64,000 bases of DNA from Schizosaccharomyces osmophilus (taxonomy: Eukaryota > Ascomycota > Schizosaccharomycetes > Schizosaccharomycetales > Schizosaccharomycetaceae), in NCBI RefSeq assembly GCF_027921745.1, contig NC_079239.1:1639501-1703500 (forward strand), read 5' to 3'. The position numbers and the translations under genes were made by a program. The notes under the pieces are model-generated. The model worked only from the letters and a program-made list of their open reading frames with translations. It ran no database searches and was not told the origin of the DNA. Shown here in pieces: positions 42,804 through 54,107 of this stretch (position 1 is the stretch's first letter; each line of letters opens with the position of its first letter).

Positions 42804-43412
42804 CTATTTAACTAACAAGTGCGAATTCTCTCCAACGGGAATATTTAGTTTGATGTATGGTAACTCTGGTACAAAATTGAATACTAATTAGTATGATCTC
42901 GATTTAGCGTAAGCTTAAGACAAGGGGCCTGCTATTTTTTTATTTCTAGTAAGAATAAAGCAAATACTTTTGTAATATTTCCATTCCTATATACAGCTAT
43001 CGTCTGTAGGTCACGGTATTCGTTTCACTTCTAACTAGATGGTGGTGACATAGGGACTAGGATCAATCGATGAGTTCTGTTTGGCTTGTGGCTTGAGTAT
43101 ATAATTTATAACAAGCTGTTTAGAAATAAAAATAATGTTTCTACCATGATTCTTTTGCTACGGGCGGAAGTCGGCTCTATGAGACAGCGAACCTTTGCAA
43201 AACCATTTTTATGTTCTATTATTTTACGGAATTGATCTTTGAGTCTATTTTAGTTTGTTATGGTTCGTTTTGATGATTTGAGCTACGAAAGAAGCTTCAT
43301 AGACCGTAGTTATGTTAGTATGTTAATATGTTCAGTTTTTTGTTTTTTGTATTCAAAACCGTGCCTAATGGCAATGTTTATATAGTTTCATTTATTCAAA
43401 AGATGATCCCTA
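42804..43412. other. intergenic between CCDC174-like 5' end and arb1 3' end
   Basis: About 610 nt, AT-rich. No supported feature. Confidence 0.45.
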
Positions 43413-44829
43413 TTATTCTTCAAGTTCTTCATAAAATGTAGGTAAAACCGCTAAAACCGTATCCATGATCGTTATGCCGTTAGTTAGGAAGGTAAACGAT
43501 GCTTCCAGGTGTGTTTTCAGAACCATTAGTTCCATTAGCTCTGGTTCAATGAGAATGTTTACTTCTGTCTTCTCGGTTTGTTGGGGATAACTTGTTCCGG
43601 GAGGATCCCAAACTAAGAACCTGGCTTTGCATAAGGGATTGTTTTGGTAATCATGGATGAATTCCTTGGAAACCAATTCTACCATTAAGTATTCTTGATC
43701 CAGAGTTTCCGCTTTGAGTGCATTGGATCCTAAAACTCTTTGTATGTATGACCTTGCTTGCTCCGTAGAAAAGCGAGTATGGGCGTCAGGTTGAAACTCC
43801 TTTAACTCAAATAGAGGATAACTTTGGTTTCTGGTGAAATTTTTCTCATATCTTCCTTCTTCTGTGGTTAATGGTGGAGTAAAATGATCATAAGCGTCAA
43901 TATTGTCCCATAATCCTTTATAATTATCAACAAAAAAATGAGACAAAGCCCTTTGTAGAAGTCCTGGAAGAGAAACGGAAAGCCTCTTATCATCGATTAG
44001 CTCCTTTTCAGCCTGAATTGCCAAATCTAACGCTGCTTGAACATTGCCTTCATGTTCAGCTACTACCTTGTGGTGAAGAACACTGTTTAGAAAGTTTTGT
44101 ACTAATTGAGAAGCCATCTTTAGATCATGTTCTTCTGTAACACCAGCTCTGTAAAGAAGATGGGAAGATCTAATGTTTCAGTTAATATTGCAATGCGCCA
44201 TTCGCCATAGAGAGTACATACAGAAAAACTGCTACTACCCAAACAAAATCCACTTCATAGTCATTCAATACATCGTGTTGAATGTAGTCTATGGCTGTTT
44301 GATTTGCAGTAGCTTGAGCATCATCGCTTTCATTCAAATCAAGACCTCCAGTGAATTGCTTTTGGCCAGTCGAGATACCTCCCACAGCAAGATACATTGT
44401 GAAAAGTCGCACTCGAGTTGCGTCATTCCATTTGCGTTTTCTTCTATACTTTTGGACGAACTGTTCCATTCGTCTAAGCACAGTTAGTCAATGCATTTAT
44501 TGAATCATATCACGAACACAATCAAAGGAACCTCCCTGTAGTAGTCGTTAGCTTGAAATTACATGGTAACAATATCAAACATACAGATTATAAAGCTTTT
44601 GGATTTCAGCTTTCTCCTCTACACTAATTTCTGGCTCCTGAAAATCCTCCTCCCAACCAGTCGGTTTCTGACAGTTTAGTTACCGATCTATATTCATTTC
44701 CAAATTTCATATTACATTTGCTTGCGTCTTGTCATTTCCTGATTTTTTTGATGACCCGTTTGCATTGCTGCTTTCCGGAATAGGATTAAGAGGTTTTATA
44801 TGTTCCTCTTGTTCCACTAATTCATTCAT
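43413..44829 (-). CDS. arb1: Argonaute-binding protein Arb1 (ARC complex)
   Basis: Arb1 family protein. In S. pombe it forms the ARC siRNA-chaperone complex with Ago1 and Arb2 and is needed for RNAi-driven heterochromatin. Four exons: 44716-44829, 44585-44667, 44222-44473 and 43413-44148. Introns have GTAATA/GTATGT donors and CAG/TAG acceptors; the third exon starts after a TTGACTAAC branch. The joined product is 394 residues, almost the S. pombe length of 399. Family features: GWEEDF near residue 40, the GGISTGQKQFTGG block, DFVWVVAVFL, the HHKVVAEHE region and the C-terminal VLPTFYEELEE. Its presence implies a working RNAi heterochromatin pathway in this species (SPAC140.03 orthologue). Confidence 0.93.
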
Positions 44830-45538
44830 TGCTTTGACTCTGTCAATCCTGCAGTTTCAAACGGTTTAGCTGTGTTTCTTTTTTTCAGGTTTTCTTTTAC
44901 TGATAACGTCATGATCCTCCTAGACTCTTTCCGATGGCTCATCAACTACAATAGCATAGGGAAGGAAGCAAGAACTATTTTACTACGGCTCTACACGATT
45001 TGGATGTATTGGTAGGAAGCTGAACGGCAGAGGTCTTAGTACGCTTTAGTTACTTCTATGATATGGAATTGTTGTTCAAGGTTATTCAACTATTATATTC
45101 ATATAAGATTCATGGAGTCCTAGGCCCAGAATACCATTCAAGTAACCCAATCCATAAACCGTTGAAGTAAATCAGCTATGAAAGCATATAAATTAAATTA
45201 GAAATACCATATATGTATTAAAACGACATAGCTTTCAATTCTTTCTTGACTGAATTGGAATACCCTTCTCATTTCTCCATATAATATGGCATACATGAAA
45301 TCCAACCGTCTAAGATATTCCCTCATACTTCCCAAAAAAATTTTGTAGATACTAATATTAAAAAGTACTTTTATTCAATAACCATGAACCCAAATATATG
45401 TCTCACCAAAACCGACATAAACCAAAAATAATCCCACATTTGATAAAACCCAATTTGACAAGTTTTACATTCGAAACTTTGGACCTAAATATGCTGTATT
45501 TTGAACAGAAAATTTTTCGTTTTTTCTTAAACAGCAGT
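44830..45538. other. intergenic between arb1 5' end and gar2 3' end
   Basis: The arb1 promoter, with a possible acceptor (CTGCAG) just before its ATG suggesting a leader intron, and the gar2 3' UTR. No other gene seen. Confidence 0.45.
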
Positions 45539-47062
45539 TTAGTCAAAAGTAACCTTGTTGCCACTGAATTCAGTAACAGATCCACGGTTGGGATTGCTAG
45601 AGCGAGCACCTCCTCGGGCGCCTCCTCCACGGGGGGCACCGCGGCCACGACCACCGCCGAAACCACCACGACCACCGCCTCCAGTACGAGGAGTGGAGAA
45701 GTCAAGACGGCTAGGACGACCAGCAATGAAGTGCCCGTTCATTTCGACACAGCGCTTAGCAGAGTCGATATCGGAAAAGGTAACATAACCGAAACCCTTA
45801 AGACGACCAGATTGAGGGTCAGTGGGCAAACGAACGGATTGAATGTCACCGCAGGTGGCAAAAGCAGAGCCAACTTCCTCCTCGGTAACGTTAAAAGAAA
45901 GGTTTCCGACAAAGACGGTATCACTGGGGGCAGAAAGCTGATCACCGAACTTTCCAGCACGTTGCTGACCATAAGGTTCAGATTTGGGAGGACGAGGAGC
46001 GGAAACATCCAAGTTAACAGCACGTCCGTCAATTTCCTTCTGGCCAGAGACTTCGCATGCCTTCTTCACTGCTTCAGGAGAATCAAAGTCAACGTATCCG
46101 TAACCCTTGGAGCGACCACTTTGACCATCCATGATAACACGGGCACCAACAACAGTACCGTATTCTTCAAATTCTGTGCCCAACCATTGGTCGTCGACAC
46201 TCCAAGAAAGACGACCGACGAAAAGAGTGCAAGACTCGTTAGAGTCGGCGGGCTTGGAAACCTTGGCGGGTTTCTCTTCTTCAACATCTTCAGCCTTACG
46301 CTTCTTTTCGCTTGAGCCAGAGGAAGCGTCGCTAGATGAGGAGTCGGAATCAGAAGAGTCAGAGTCAGAGTCACTTTCAGATGAGCTAGAATTAGAGCTC
46401 TTCTTTTCTTCTTTGGAGTCAGAGGATTCGGATTCGCTGCTGCTTTCCTTCTTTTCCTCTTCAGCCTCGGATTCAGAATCAGATGAAGATTTAGAAGAGG
46501 ATTCACTGCTGCTCTCCTTCTTTTCTTCCTCTTCAGAAGAAGACTCGGATTCAGAATCAGAAGAGGACTCTTCACTGCTGCTTTCCTTCTTTTCTTGCTT
46601 CTTTTCCTTCTTCTCTTGTTTGGGGGCAGGCTTTTCTTCTTCAGAAGAAGACTCGGATTCAGAATCAGAAGAGGACTCTTCACTGCTGCTTTCCTTCTTC
46701 TCTTGCTTCTTTTCCTTCTTCTCTTGCTTGGGGGCAGGCTTTTCTTCTTCAGAAGAAGACTCGGATTCAGATTCAGAAGAGGACTCTTCACTGCTGCTTT
46801 CCTTCTTCTCTTGCTTCTTTTCCTTCTTGTCCTTCTTAGACTTCTTAGGAGCAGGCTTCTCTTCTTCTGATTCAGATTCAGAAGAAGACTCTTGCTTCTT
46901 AGATTTCTTAGAACCAGATTTGGGTTTCTTTTCGACAACCTTCTTTGCAGCCTTCTTGGCTACTTCCTTGGTTTTCGTTGGCTTTTGGACATCTCCCTTC
47001 TTAGGAGCAACATCCTTTTTGCTAGAACCCTTTTTCTCTTCAGATCTAATTTTTTTAACCAT
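45539..47062 (-). CDS. gar2: nucleolin-like nucleolar protein Gar2
   Basis: Nucleolar protein for 18S rRNA processing and 40S assembly, related to vertebrate nucleolin and yeast Nsr1. 507 residues in one exon. The first 270 residues alternate Lys-rich (KKEKKQEKKE) and Ser/Glu-rich acidic blocks, likely casein kinase 2 targets, built partly from tandem 36-residue repeats. Two RRMs follow at about 277-355 (LFVGRLSW, KGYGYVDF) and 379-457 (VFVGNLSF, KGFGYVTF). An RGG tail (GGRGRGAPRGGGARGGAR) comes next. Codon use is highly biased, as expected of an abundant protein. Long open frames on the opposite strand are by-products of this composition. S. pombe SPAC140.02. Confidence 0.96.
   Translation of the reverse strand: MVKKIRSEEKKGSSKKDVAPKKGDVQKPTKTKEVAKKAAKKVVEKKPKSGSKKSKKQESSSESESEEEKPAPKKSKKDKKEKKQEKKESSSEESSSESESESSSEEEKPAPKQEKKEKKQEKKESSSEESSSDSESESSSEEEKPAPKQEKKEKKQEKKESSSEESSSDSESESSSEEEEKKESSSESSSKSSSDSESEAEEEKKESSSESESSDSKEEKKSSNSSSSESDSDSDSSDSDSSSSDASSGSSEKKRKAEDVEEEKPAKVSKPADSNESCTLFVGRLSWSVDDQWLGTEFEEYGTVVGARVIMDGQSGRSKGYGYVDFDSPEAVKKACEVSGQKEIDGRAVNLDVSAPRPPKSEPYGQQRAGKFGDQLSAPSDTVFVGNLSFNVTEEEVGSAFATCGDIQSVRLPTDPQSGRLKGFGYVTFSDIDSAKRCVEMNGHFIAGRPSRLDFSTPRTGGGGRGGFGGGRGRGAPRGGGARGGARSSNPNRGSVTEFSGNKVTFD
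46510..46860. repeat. 108-bp tandem repeats within gar2
   Basis: Units of 108 bp (36 codons), beginning near 46621 and 46729 with a diverged copy offset by about 12 nt after that, encode EEKPAPK then KKEKKQEKKE then SSSEESSSDSESESSSE. The two central copies are nearly identical at DNA level, indicating recent duplication or gene conversion. Confidence 0.8.
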
Positions 47063-47649
47063 CTTAAATTATTTTATCCAAAAAAGATGTGTGCTTTGGT
47101 CAAGTATGGTTCCACCCGCTTTGAAGATTATATACTATCATAAATTACTAAGATAATATAATTATATCAATTTTTTTGTGTATCCTAGCATTGTGATAAC
47201 ACAGGATAGAGTATTGAGGCGTAGAGAACGCAATATGAAAAGAGAATTAAGAAAAGTTGTATACAATGGGTTATCGATATAAAAAACTTTTTATTTTTTG
47301 TCATATGTATTTTTCTGTAGATTTATTTAGGTGAATACGAGGCTGTAGCAACCTAAAAAGGCTTTTAAGAGGGGGATTTAACATATTTAATAAAATAGAA
47401 ACATTCAAACTAGGATTCATTAGTAAAGTGGTGACGAGATTAGCCAAACAAAGCAAGGAATTTCCTATAATCCTAATTATGCAATAAATTGCATATTTTA
47501 GTGAGATTGTAATGTGGAATACAAAGGAGAACGTGGACTGAACAGCGCCGAAGCTGACATCGGTAAACCTGAACGGTTTTTTGCTTCCAACGTTCATTGA
47601 AGGATGGGGGAAAGGTGTTGTACATTCAAAAAACGAAATCGTGTCTAAT
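47063..47649. other. intergenic between gar2 5' end and sdh2 3' end
   Basis: The gar2 promoter and sdh2 3' UTR. No ribosomal-type HomolD box (CAGTCACA) is seen by eye. Confidence 0.4.
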
Positions 47650-48477
47650 TTAAGAGGTGGCCATAAGAGCCTTCAATTTGGCAATGGCTAAACCAGGATT
47701 CAAACCCTTGGGGCAAGTACGGGCACAATTCATAATGGTATGGCATCTATACACAGACATGGAATTTTGCATGGCAGCTAAACGACGAGGAGTACTTTGG
47801 TCACGAGAATCAATGATCCATCTGTAAGCTTGCATCAAGACAGCGGGACCCAAGTACTCTTCGGCATTCCACCAGTAGGAAGGACATGACGTAGAGCAGC
47901 AAGCACACAAAATACATTCATATAAACCATCAAGTTTTTCACGATCCTCACGAGATTGATACAATTCCTTTCCTTTTGGAATGTTGTTGTTTTGCAACCA
48001 AGGCTCAATAGCCTTGTATTGCTTGTAAAAGTAGGTAAGGTCGGGAACCAAATCCTTAATTACGAAACAATGGGGTAAAGGATAAATCTTCGTTGGCTTC
48101 TCATCAGTCTTAATGTGGCACAAACAAGCTAAAGTATTGCTACCGTTGATGTTCATAGCACAAGATCCGCAAATACCTTCACGGCAAGACCGGCGGAAAG
48201 TCAAAGTAGGGTCCTGTTCATTCTTGATCTGGTTTAATGCATCCAAAACCATAGGTCCACAATTCTTTAAGTTTACTTGGTATTTTTGAAGTTTAGGCTT
48301 TAAATCCGGACGCTCAGGATTCCAGCGGTAGATCTCGAATGTCTTCAGTTTTTCCTCCGGTGCTTCAGGTTTCGACGCAGTGGTCGAAACATTTGCCTCA
48401 GTAGCCATTCTTCTGGCATTGAAGAGCAAAGATTGCTTAAAAAATGGGCGTATAGCTTGAATTCGACGGCTCAACAT
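47650..48477 (-). CDS. sdh2: succinate dehydrogenase iron-sulfur subunit Sdh2
   Basis: Iron-sulfur subunit of mitochondrial complex II, passing electrons from Sdh1 FAD to ubiquinone. 275 residues from the ATG at 48477, with a basic presequence ([13 protein letters not shown]). All cluster ligands are present: 2Fe-2S C98, C103, C106, C118 (CREGICGSC...C); 4Fe-4S C188, C191, C194 and C255; 3Fe-4S C198, C245 and C251 ([27 protein letters not shown]). The ubiquinone-site PSYWWN follows the third cysteine group. The open frame continues upstream without an ATG, so this start is chosen. S. pombe SPAC140.01. Confidence 0.97.
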   Translation of the reverse strand: MLSRRIQAIRPFFKQSLLFNARRMATEANVSTTASKPEAPEEKLKTFEIYRWNPERPDLKPKLQKYQVNLKNCGPMVLDALNQIKNEQDPTLTFRRSCREGICGSCAMNINGSNTLACLCHIKTDEKPTKIYPLPHCFVIKDLVPDLTYFYKQYKAIEPWLQNNNIPKGKELYQSREDREKLDGLYECILCACCSTSCPSYWWNAEEYLGPAVLMQAYRWIIDSRDQSTPRRLAAMQNSMSVYRCHTIMNCARTCPKGLNPGLAIAKLKALMATS

Positions 48478-49259
48478 GGTGCTAACGGCGGACCTAGCGT
48501 TTGGCAGTTGGTAAGAGGTGGAAAGGTCGGCTCTGTGGTTGGCTAATTTACCCACAAATCGTAGCGGTTTCTATTGGACAAAAAAATTTACTCTGAAACT
48601 TACAAATAGAAACCAGAAAAAATATTAAATATATTTCATAAATTTAGTTTTTCATAGTATCCATTTTCTGCGTTTCTCTAATTTTCTTCGGCCACCCTTC
48701 GACTGCAAAATATAGTGAACTTTTGCGAGACAACATTTAAGTGCCATCTGTTTGGGTAGATGTAAACAAAAGGCAATGCACAATAGGATGGCAAGGAATA
48801 CAAGATACATGTTTGTTCTGAATTGATTTGATAATTTGCTATTTTTTGGTCTTTTTCATTGTGTTGGAAACCAGCTGAAATTGGTAACTGCGTTTTGGGT
48901 GCAAGAATTTAAATTAATTGGTTATCCTGCCTAGAAACATATTTAGAAAGCAGATTCTATCCAACAGAGTAAAAATTTGAATAAAAGTAATTCACCATGT
49001 ACGTCTTTTCTTCTTCTCTTTCTTTTATTTTTTGTTCATTCCTTGTTTGTTTATTTACTCGCTTAGATAAGATGTATATGACACTTGTAATTACCGAACT
49101 ACAAGCTCTGGTCCAAGTGTCTATGAGCTGTATCAAGTTGGATATTAAAGTCGTATCAATGTACTCCATTCTCTATCTTTATTATACAAAATATCTAACG
49201 GTGGCTTCCATCAGCGCCACTTAAGGAGGGGACTTCAACGAGGACCAGTCGTGGCTATA
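48478..49259. other. intergenic between sdh2 5' end and arv1 3' end
   Basis: About 780 nt. Short hydrophobic frames on both strands have no family likeness. No RNA gene recognised. Confidence 0.45.
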
Positions 49260-50312
49260 TTATATCGCTGTTTGAGCAGTCAAAGTGATTTTCTGGAAGC
49301 TTTGAAACAATAGATGTTTGTAGGTAGTAAAGCTTTCACAAGCAACTGGTTGCTGAATGGTCTTTAAAGCAGTATGGTGGAGGAATAAGTACACAATGAA
49401 GGAACGTAGGATGCTGGAAAGAAGAACGATCATTCCAATTTTCGTAAAACGACCCTTTCCTGTCAAAATCGAAAGTGCTTCCATATTACTAAAGAGAACA
49501 ACCCATTCGACAATCATGGCCGCTGCGGGAATGTCATAGTCCCAAATCACCATAAATACTGGTAGCATCTTCGTACTGGAAGACAAAATGACAGATCCAG
49601 AGGCCGACGTCCAGTGCTTCCATCCTATGAGCGAATACATGAGAGTAATAATAGAGGTTTGGTAAGTAGCTGTTTCGACCAAACAAAGAAGTAATAAATA
49701 AAGATATTGTCGCACAATTGGTAGCGCTATAAAAGAGGTTTCTGTAATCATGTTGGGAAAAACGGCTGCACGCTTCTCCAGTCGTGACCAAATTAAGAAA
49801 ACATCAAATAACACTATTAGTATGGAAAAATTAATCACCTATACGAGTAAGCTTCTTATATTTCCAATGATTGTCAACAAACACCTCTGCGGCGTGCTGT
49901 TTGCTCTTACATTACGAAAGTTCCTAGCAGACAAAGAATTAAATAGTAAATGCCGATACACCTGAGGCTTCATTAAAATCACATCAATACTTATTAATAC
50001 AAAGTCTAGCTCGATGTATTTATCAGCAAATTGCTTGCAATTTCTCTAAACCAGCGTTAGCGTCTCTGTATTCCTCCATCACCCCAGTATCTTGCAAAGC
50101 CTCCTTGAAGACGTATATTGGTAATGGTCCCTTTCGAAAGTCAAAAATACGCTTGAATAGTAACGTTTTCATGCTGGACACGCGCATGCAGGTCGCCTAG
50201 ACATGGCCATTCTCAATTCACTTACACATTGTGCTACTCGAATGTTGCTCGTCCCCCGTCCATAGTCCGTGTACAAAGAATCAACCGTAGCGTTACACTC
50301 AACACATTTCAT
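49260..50312 (-). CDS. arv1: ER sterol/GPI homeostasis protein Arv1
   Basis: Arv1 family ER membrane protein involved in sterol distribution and GPI-anchor precursor handling. Three exons: 50226-50312, 49911-50045 and 49260-49838. Introns of 174 and 72 nt have GTAAGT/GTAAGA donors and TTTAG/TATAG acceptors. The product is 266 residues. The N-terminal zinc ribbon is rebuilt across intron 1: C3-x2-C6 (MKCVEC) and C29-x2-C32 (QCRNC), followed by the conserved FADKYIE, the DFVLISIDVIL helix and MKPQVYRHLLFN. Four or more membrane spans follow. An ATG with five codons and a stop (50315-50332) lies directly upstream. By order this is S. pombe SPAPB1A10.15. Confidence 0.94.
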
Positions 50313-51035
50313 CTCTAGATGGAAGATTCCATGTAGTACTAAGCCAAGTTATGTTTTCATGTGTACTTGAATTTTGTTACTCGGGTGACAATAACAATCA
50401 TTTAGCAAGGTTGTCAGTAGAATCAATGCTTTCTCGGCTTTCTTTCCGTTACATAGCTATCATCGTTTTCACATACTTACTTTTTGATACATTGGAAGCT
50501 ACTCTTGTGTGACTACAAAACAACAAAAACAGCATTGGGATCAATAGTCAGCAAAATTAAATTGGCGAATGTTCACTCACAATAAATAAAACATGCAAAT
50601 ACTAACATATAAAAGACAAAAACAAGGACTTGGACAAGCTATTGACAGATACGCTTGGGAACAGACAACAGCAGAAACAACTCTGGTTTCTAGTTTAGAT
50701 GGCCCCTTCTGCTTTCGTATGGATAAAGAAGAGTTGAGGGCCAAGCTGAAATGAAATAGACACAACATTTATCAACGTTGGAATTAGAGACAGAGGAAGA
50801 GAGATATTATATGGGAAACAAGGCCCTCGAGAAAAAAAAGTACCAAAAGCTAAAGGAAGGAGGAACAGAAGAAAACCCACATATGGAGATTAAAATTGGA
50901 AACGATCAACGTAAAACAACAAAGAATTAAGGGTTTCTGCATTCAAAAAGATCCAGTCATAGACTCAGACAATGAACAAGGCTGAAGAAAGAAAAAGTGA
51001 ATTCTACGAGAAAAGAGCAAAGGAAATTCCTTCTT
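50313..51035. other. intergenic between arv1 5' end and pof15 3' end
   Basis: The arv1 promoter with a 5-codon upstream frame (50315-50332) and the pof15 3' UTR. No other supported feature. Confidence 0.45.
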
Positions 51036-51743
51036 TCAATGGACTCGTTGCTCCAAAGATGATAACAAGTATTCGGTTTTGATGATAACCGATGAGATCG
51101 AGACATCGTATTTTCCTGGAGCATCGTCCATACGGCAAATAATCAAGCCAATAACGTGCTGAGTATTTTGATCCAACCACAATGTATTCTGCTGACCCGC
51201 CTTGAGAGAATCTAACCAAGAGCGACGAATACGAATAGGCTTTTGAAAGCAAGAAAACAAATCAGCACGGGAGTCGTTGATGGAAGCGCGAGAAAGATCA
51301 ACGGCAACACGAACGTTTAGGAATGGAGGAAGCGATTCTCCGGGGTATCGCTCAAATTGCACAAGGTCTGCCTCTTCTTCAAAAGTAACTTGAAAGACAC
51401 TTGAAGGGGAAGCCTCATCCAATTGAAACATAGAGTATCCATCGTACTGCGAAGCATAATTGGTACGATGAGCAGAAAGATTACAAACGACTTGGCCGGA
51501 AGAGACGTTTTTAGCAAACACCCGGAGAGCGTATTGATCTAAAAAGGAAAGACGAGCTCGAAGGATTTTCTTGGCCACTAATGTCAATGGGTAGCTAGCA
51601 AAGCTGGATTGAATGACATCGTGAGCGGGCATATACTGCATAACCGAATCGACAACCTCCATAGGAAGCAGAGGTTCAACCGCGGGGATTAGGTTGAAAT
51701 TAGGTGCTGAGCAGTAAGAAGTATTTACGACAGACTGGGCCAT
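51036..51743 (-). CDS. pof15: F-box protein Pof15-like
   Basis: A 235-residue protein starting at the first ATG (51743). An F-box-like segment lies at about residues 25-70 (LLPMEVVDSVMQYMPAHDV), suggesting an SCF ubiquitin-ligase substrate adaptor bound to Skp1. The rest is a beta-rich domain I do not recognise. Gene order (between arv1 and the next low-complexity gene) fits S. pombe SPAPB1A10.14, annotated from memory as pof15. The frame is open upstream but lacks another ATG. The F-box match is modest, so the name rests partly on position. Confidence 0.78.
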   Translation of the reverse strand: MAQSVVNTSYCSAPNFNLIPAVEPLLPMEVVDSVMQYMPAHDVIQSSFASYPLTLVAKKILRARLSFLDQYALRVFAKNVSSGQVVCNLSAHRTNYASQYDGYSMFQLDEASPSSVFQVTFEEEADLVQFERYPGESLPPFLNVRVAVDLSRASINDSRADLFSCFQKPIRIRRSWLDSLKAGQQNTLWLDQNTQHVIGLIICRMDDAPGKYDVSISSVIIKTEYLLSSLEQRVH

Positions 51744-52694
51744 GATGAAAAACTGGGTTGGGTCGAGTGAATGAATTCGTTTTAAAAATGCTGTGGAATT
51801 GAAACTTTTAGAAAACACCAAGACTTGGCAAAAATAAAATAAAATTTAATCACAATCCTTCAAATTGAATGGTTTTGACAGAGGATATTGTGAACGTAAA
51901 AAACCCTAAATTTTGAACGAATTGAAAGAAGCAAAGAGCTATGAATTGGAAGAAACCTTTTCAAAACCGTAAAGATGCAGAAAAGAGCGACTATTCATCA
52001 TCTATATATAAAAAAACAAGGATCTGGTTTGCCCCCGCTGCAAATGCCGGAAAAAAGATAATAGAGTTAAAATAAAGGTAATAGTGCTGTTACTTCTCGG
52101 TAGTTCAATGCCAACCTCTTACATCATACCCTCTGTCGGATTCTTTGTTTATACGGGGTTACCGTGTCAATTTGAGCTTCTTTTTTTCAATTCATCTTTT
52201 CTAACTCTTGTTTTTTTATGTAAAACAAAGAGGAAAAGAGAATGAAAGAAAGATAATATCCAACGACTGAATATAACTTGTTTCTAAACTTGGGGAAATT
52301 CATCCAATTGCCGAGCCAAGAATTGATCCGGATCAACTTGCTAGGTTTGCCGATATCTAATCGAGTTTCTTCCGGTCGGTAATTTAGCTCACAGTCACTA
52401 TTCCAATTGCCGATATCAGCCTCACAAAGTCACAAGTCATGGTACCTTCGGCATATGCCATTTTTCGGTAAAAATACGTCGATCAGTTTCCCCATGATGT
52501 TATCGAAACGACCATCATGATGGGTTCCTTGATAGGGCAATGAGTACAGCAATACTGCTTATACCATTTAAAGTCATATAAAAGTTGTCCTGTATGAAGT
52601 CGTAGAACGGATCCAAAGCTCATAAAATTCGATCGGAAAAATAAAGTGCTATGCTTTTTTCCCGGTTGATATCGTCTATTTTTGCCATGCTCCA
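51744..52694. other. intergenic between pof15 5' end and the next gene's 3' end
   Basis: About 950 nt with a weak 71-codon frame (52483-52698) that overlaps the neighbouring stop region. No accepted feature. Confidence 0.45.
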
Positions 52695-54107
52695 TCACCG
52701 ATTTGTGGCAGAAGTATCATTTGCTTGAGATTGCTGTTTCTCTCGTTTCCATCTGGATAGTAGTGCCTCACTACAGGCCAGATTAGGCCCAGTGAACTGG
52801 TTCAATTCTGGTACACGACTTCTCAATGGCGTAGTCGCCTCGTCTTTACCTGTTTCTTTTGCTTCAGCTGGTTTCAGCGACGTTCGGTGAGCACGTTCTT
52901 CATTGGTCGGATTAGCCGGTGCAAAAGAGCTTAATTCTCCAGTTTTCATGGATAAACTGTGCCTAATCAAATCCTCGTTATGATTCGGAATTACCTTTAC
53001 AGCATCTGAATGAGATTGTGGGGTAACCTGTCGTACTGTGCTATCGTTGTTTGGTGTTTTGGTTGAAGGTAAAGAGACGGACGAAGCAGACCGGAGTTTG
53101 CTAAGAGATTCATGCGAAGACGTAGTGTCTTGTTGCAGACTCGCAATCCTCTTTTTCAATTCTAAAATCTTGGGATTTCTTCCGATATTTTTGTCTTTGT
53201 CTTTGTCTTTGTCGAGGAGGCTTTTAGACGAAAAGTGGGAAGCAAGAGGGGACACTTTTGTCGAGGAAGGTGTCTCTATGGGCGCCCGTTGTTTGGGGAC
53301 CGATAAAGCATTAACTTTTTCTTCCGAAGAACGATTTGGTTTCGTCGTCTCGTCCAATTTGGCTGCGCTCACAAAATGAGATTTCTCATTTAATACCTTG
53401 CCTCGTACAGCTGGTTCTTTTGAAGCCGAAGGGTGGGATTCTTTCGATGCTGAAGTATCGATCTGTTCAAACCGGCTTTTGTTTTTCAAAACACTTCCTT
53501 TTATATTTTCAAGCGTCTTTTTTTCTTCTGCTTCTTCAGAGTCTTTTTGTTCCTCCTTCCCTGATGGTTCCTCCTTCTCGTCCAAGGAAGCTTGATCCAC
53601 GTTTTTCCTCTCTTGAACAAAATCTGGTTTATTTTCCATAGAAATTATAGGCTCCATTGCGGGGCTTGATGCACTCTTGGGTTGCTGGGTCGACTTGACC
53701 ATGGTATCCTGTAGTTTGGCTTTATCTTCTTTCATAGTAACTTGGCTTTCTTGCTTCATCGAGTGATCCTTGTCATTTGAGACACTTGCAGCAGACTTTG
53801 TTTCCGACGTTTGTGAAACTTGTTTCGGAGGCCTTCGGGAGCGTGGATGTGCTCTTCCTTTTGTCATCTAATCATCCGCGTTAGTATTTTCGTTTCCGTA
53901 GATTACAAAGAAGCGGACACAAGAAAACAAGGCAAGACTGTTCTTCCCTCGTCATCAACATACATGTACAAGATCCGAAGCTTTTTGGTCGTTTTTTAAA
54001 CTATCTTGCTTTTCTAATGGTGTGCTCTGCTGTGTCATTCCTGGCGATTGTCCCCATTTTAATGACAAAAGGCCTTGTCGTATTTGATCCATCTTTGAAG
54101 AGTCCAT
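52695..54107 (-). CDS. low-complexity Schizosaccharomyces protein (function unknown)
   Basis: Exon 1, 53964-54107 (starts MDSSKMDQIRQ, 48 residues), and exon 2, 52695-53867, are joined across a 90-nt intron with a GTATGT donor, a perfect TACTAAC branch and a TTAG acceptor. The product is 438 residues. It is rich in Ser, Lys, Glu and Pro, mostly disordered, with a DKDKDKDK run encoded by a CTTTGT-type microsatellite (about 53190-53213) next to a short coiled coil (ILELKKRIASLQQ). The C-terminus (FTGPNLACSEALLSRWKRE) looks like a conserved helix. I recognise no family; position fits S. pombe SPAPB1A10.13, from memory a genus-specific protein. Confidence 0.85.

Noticed and set aside
44474-44584. 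Possible extra exon inside arb1 intron 2 (starts after a CTACTACAG acceptor)
   Set aside because: Including it breaks the frame; skipping it gives a protein of the right family length.
46131-47156. 341-codon (and 305-codon, 45398-46315) open frames antisense to gar2
   Set aside because: Mirror of the Ser/Glu/Lys repeats and RGG coding; low-complexity sequence with no independent support.
48997-49224. 75-codon plus-strand hydrophobic frame
   Set aside because: AT-rich chance frame in an intergenic region; no splice sites or conserved motif recognised.
52483-52698. 71-codon minus-strand frame downstream of the 52.7-kb gene
   Set aside because: Overlaps the upstream stop region and has no protein-like pattern or family.
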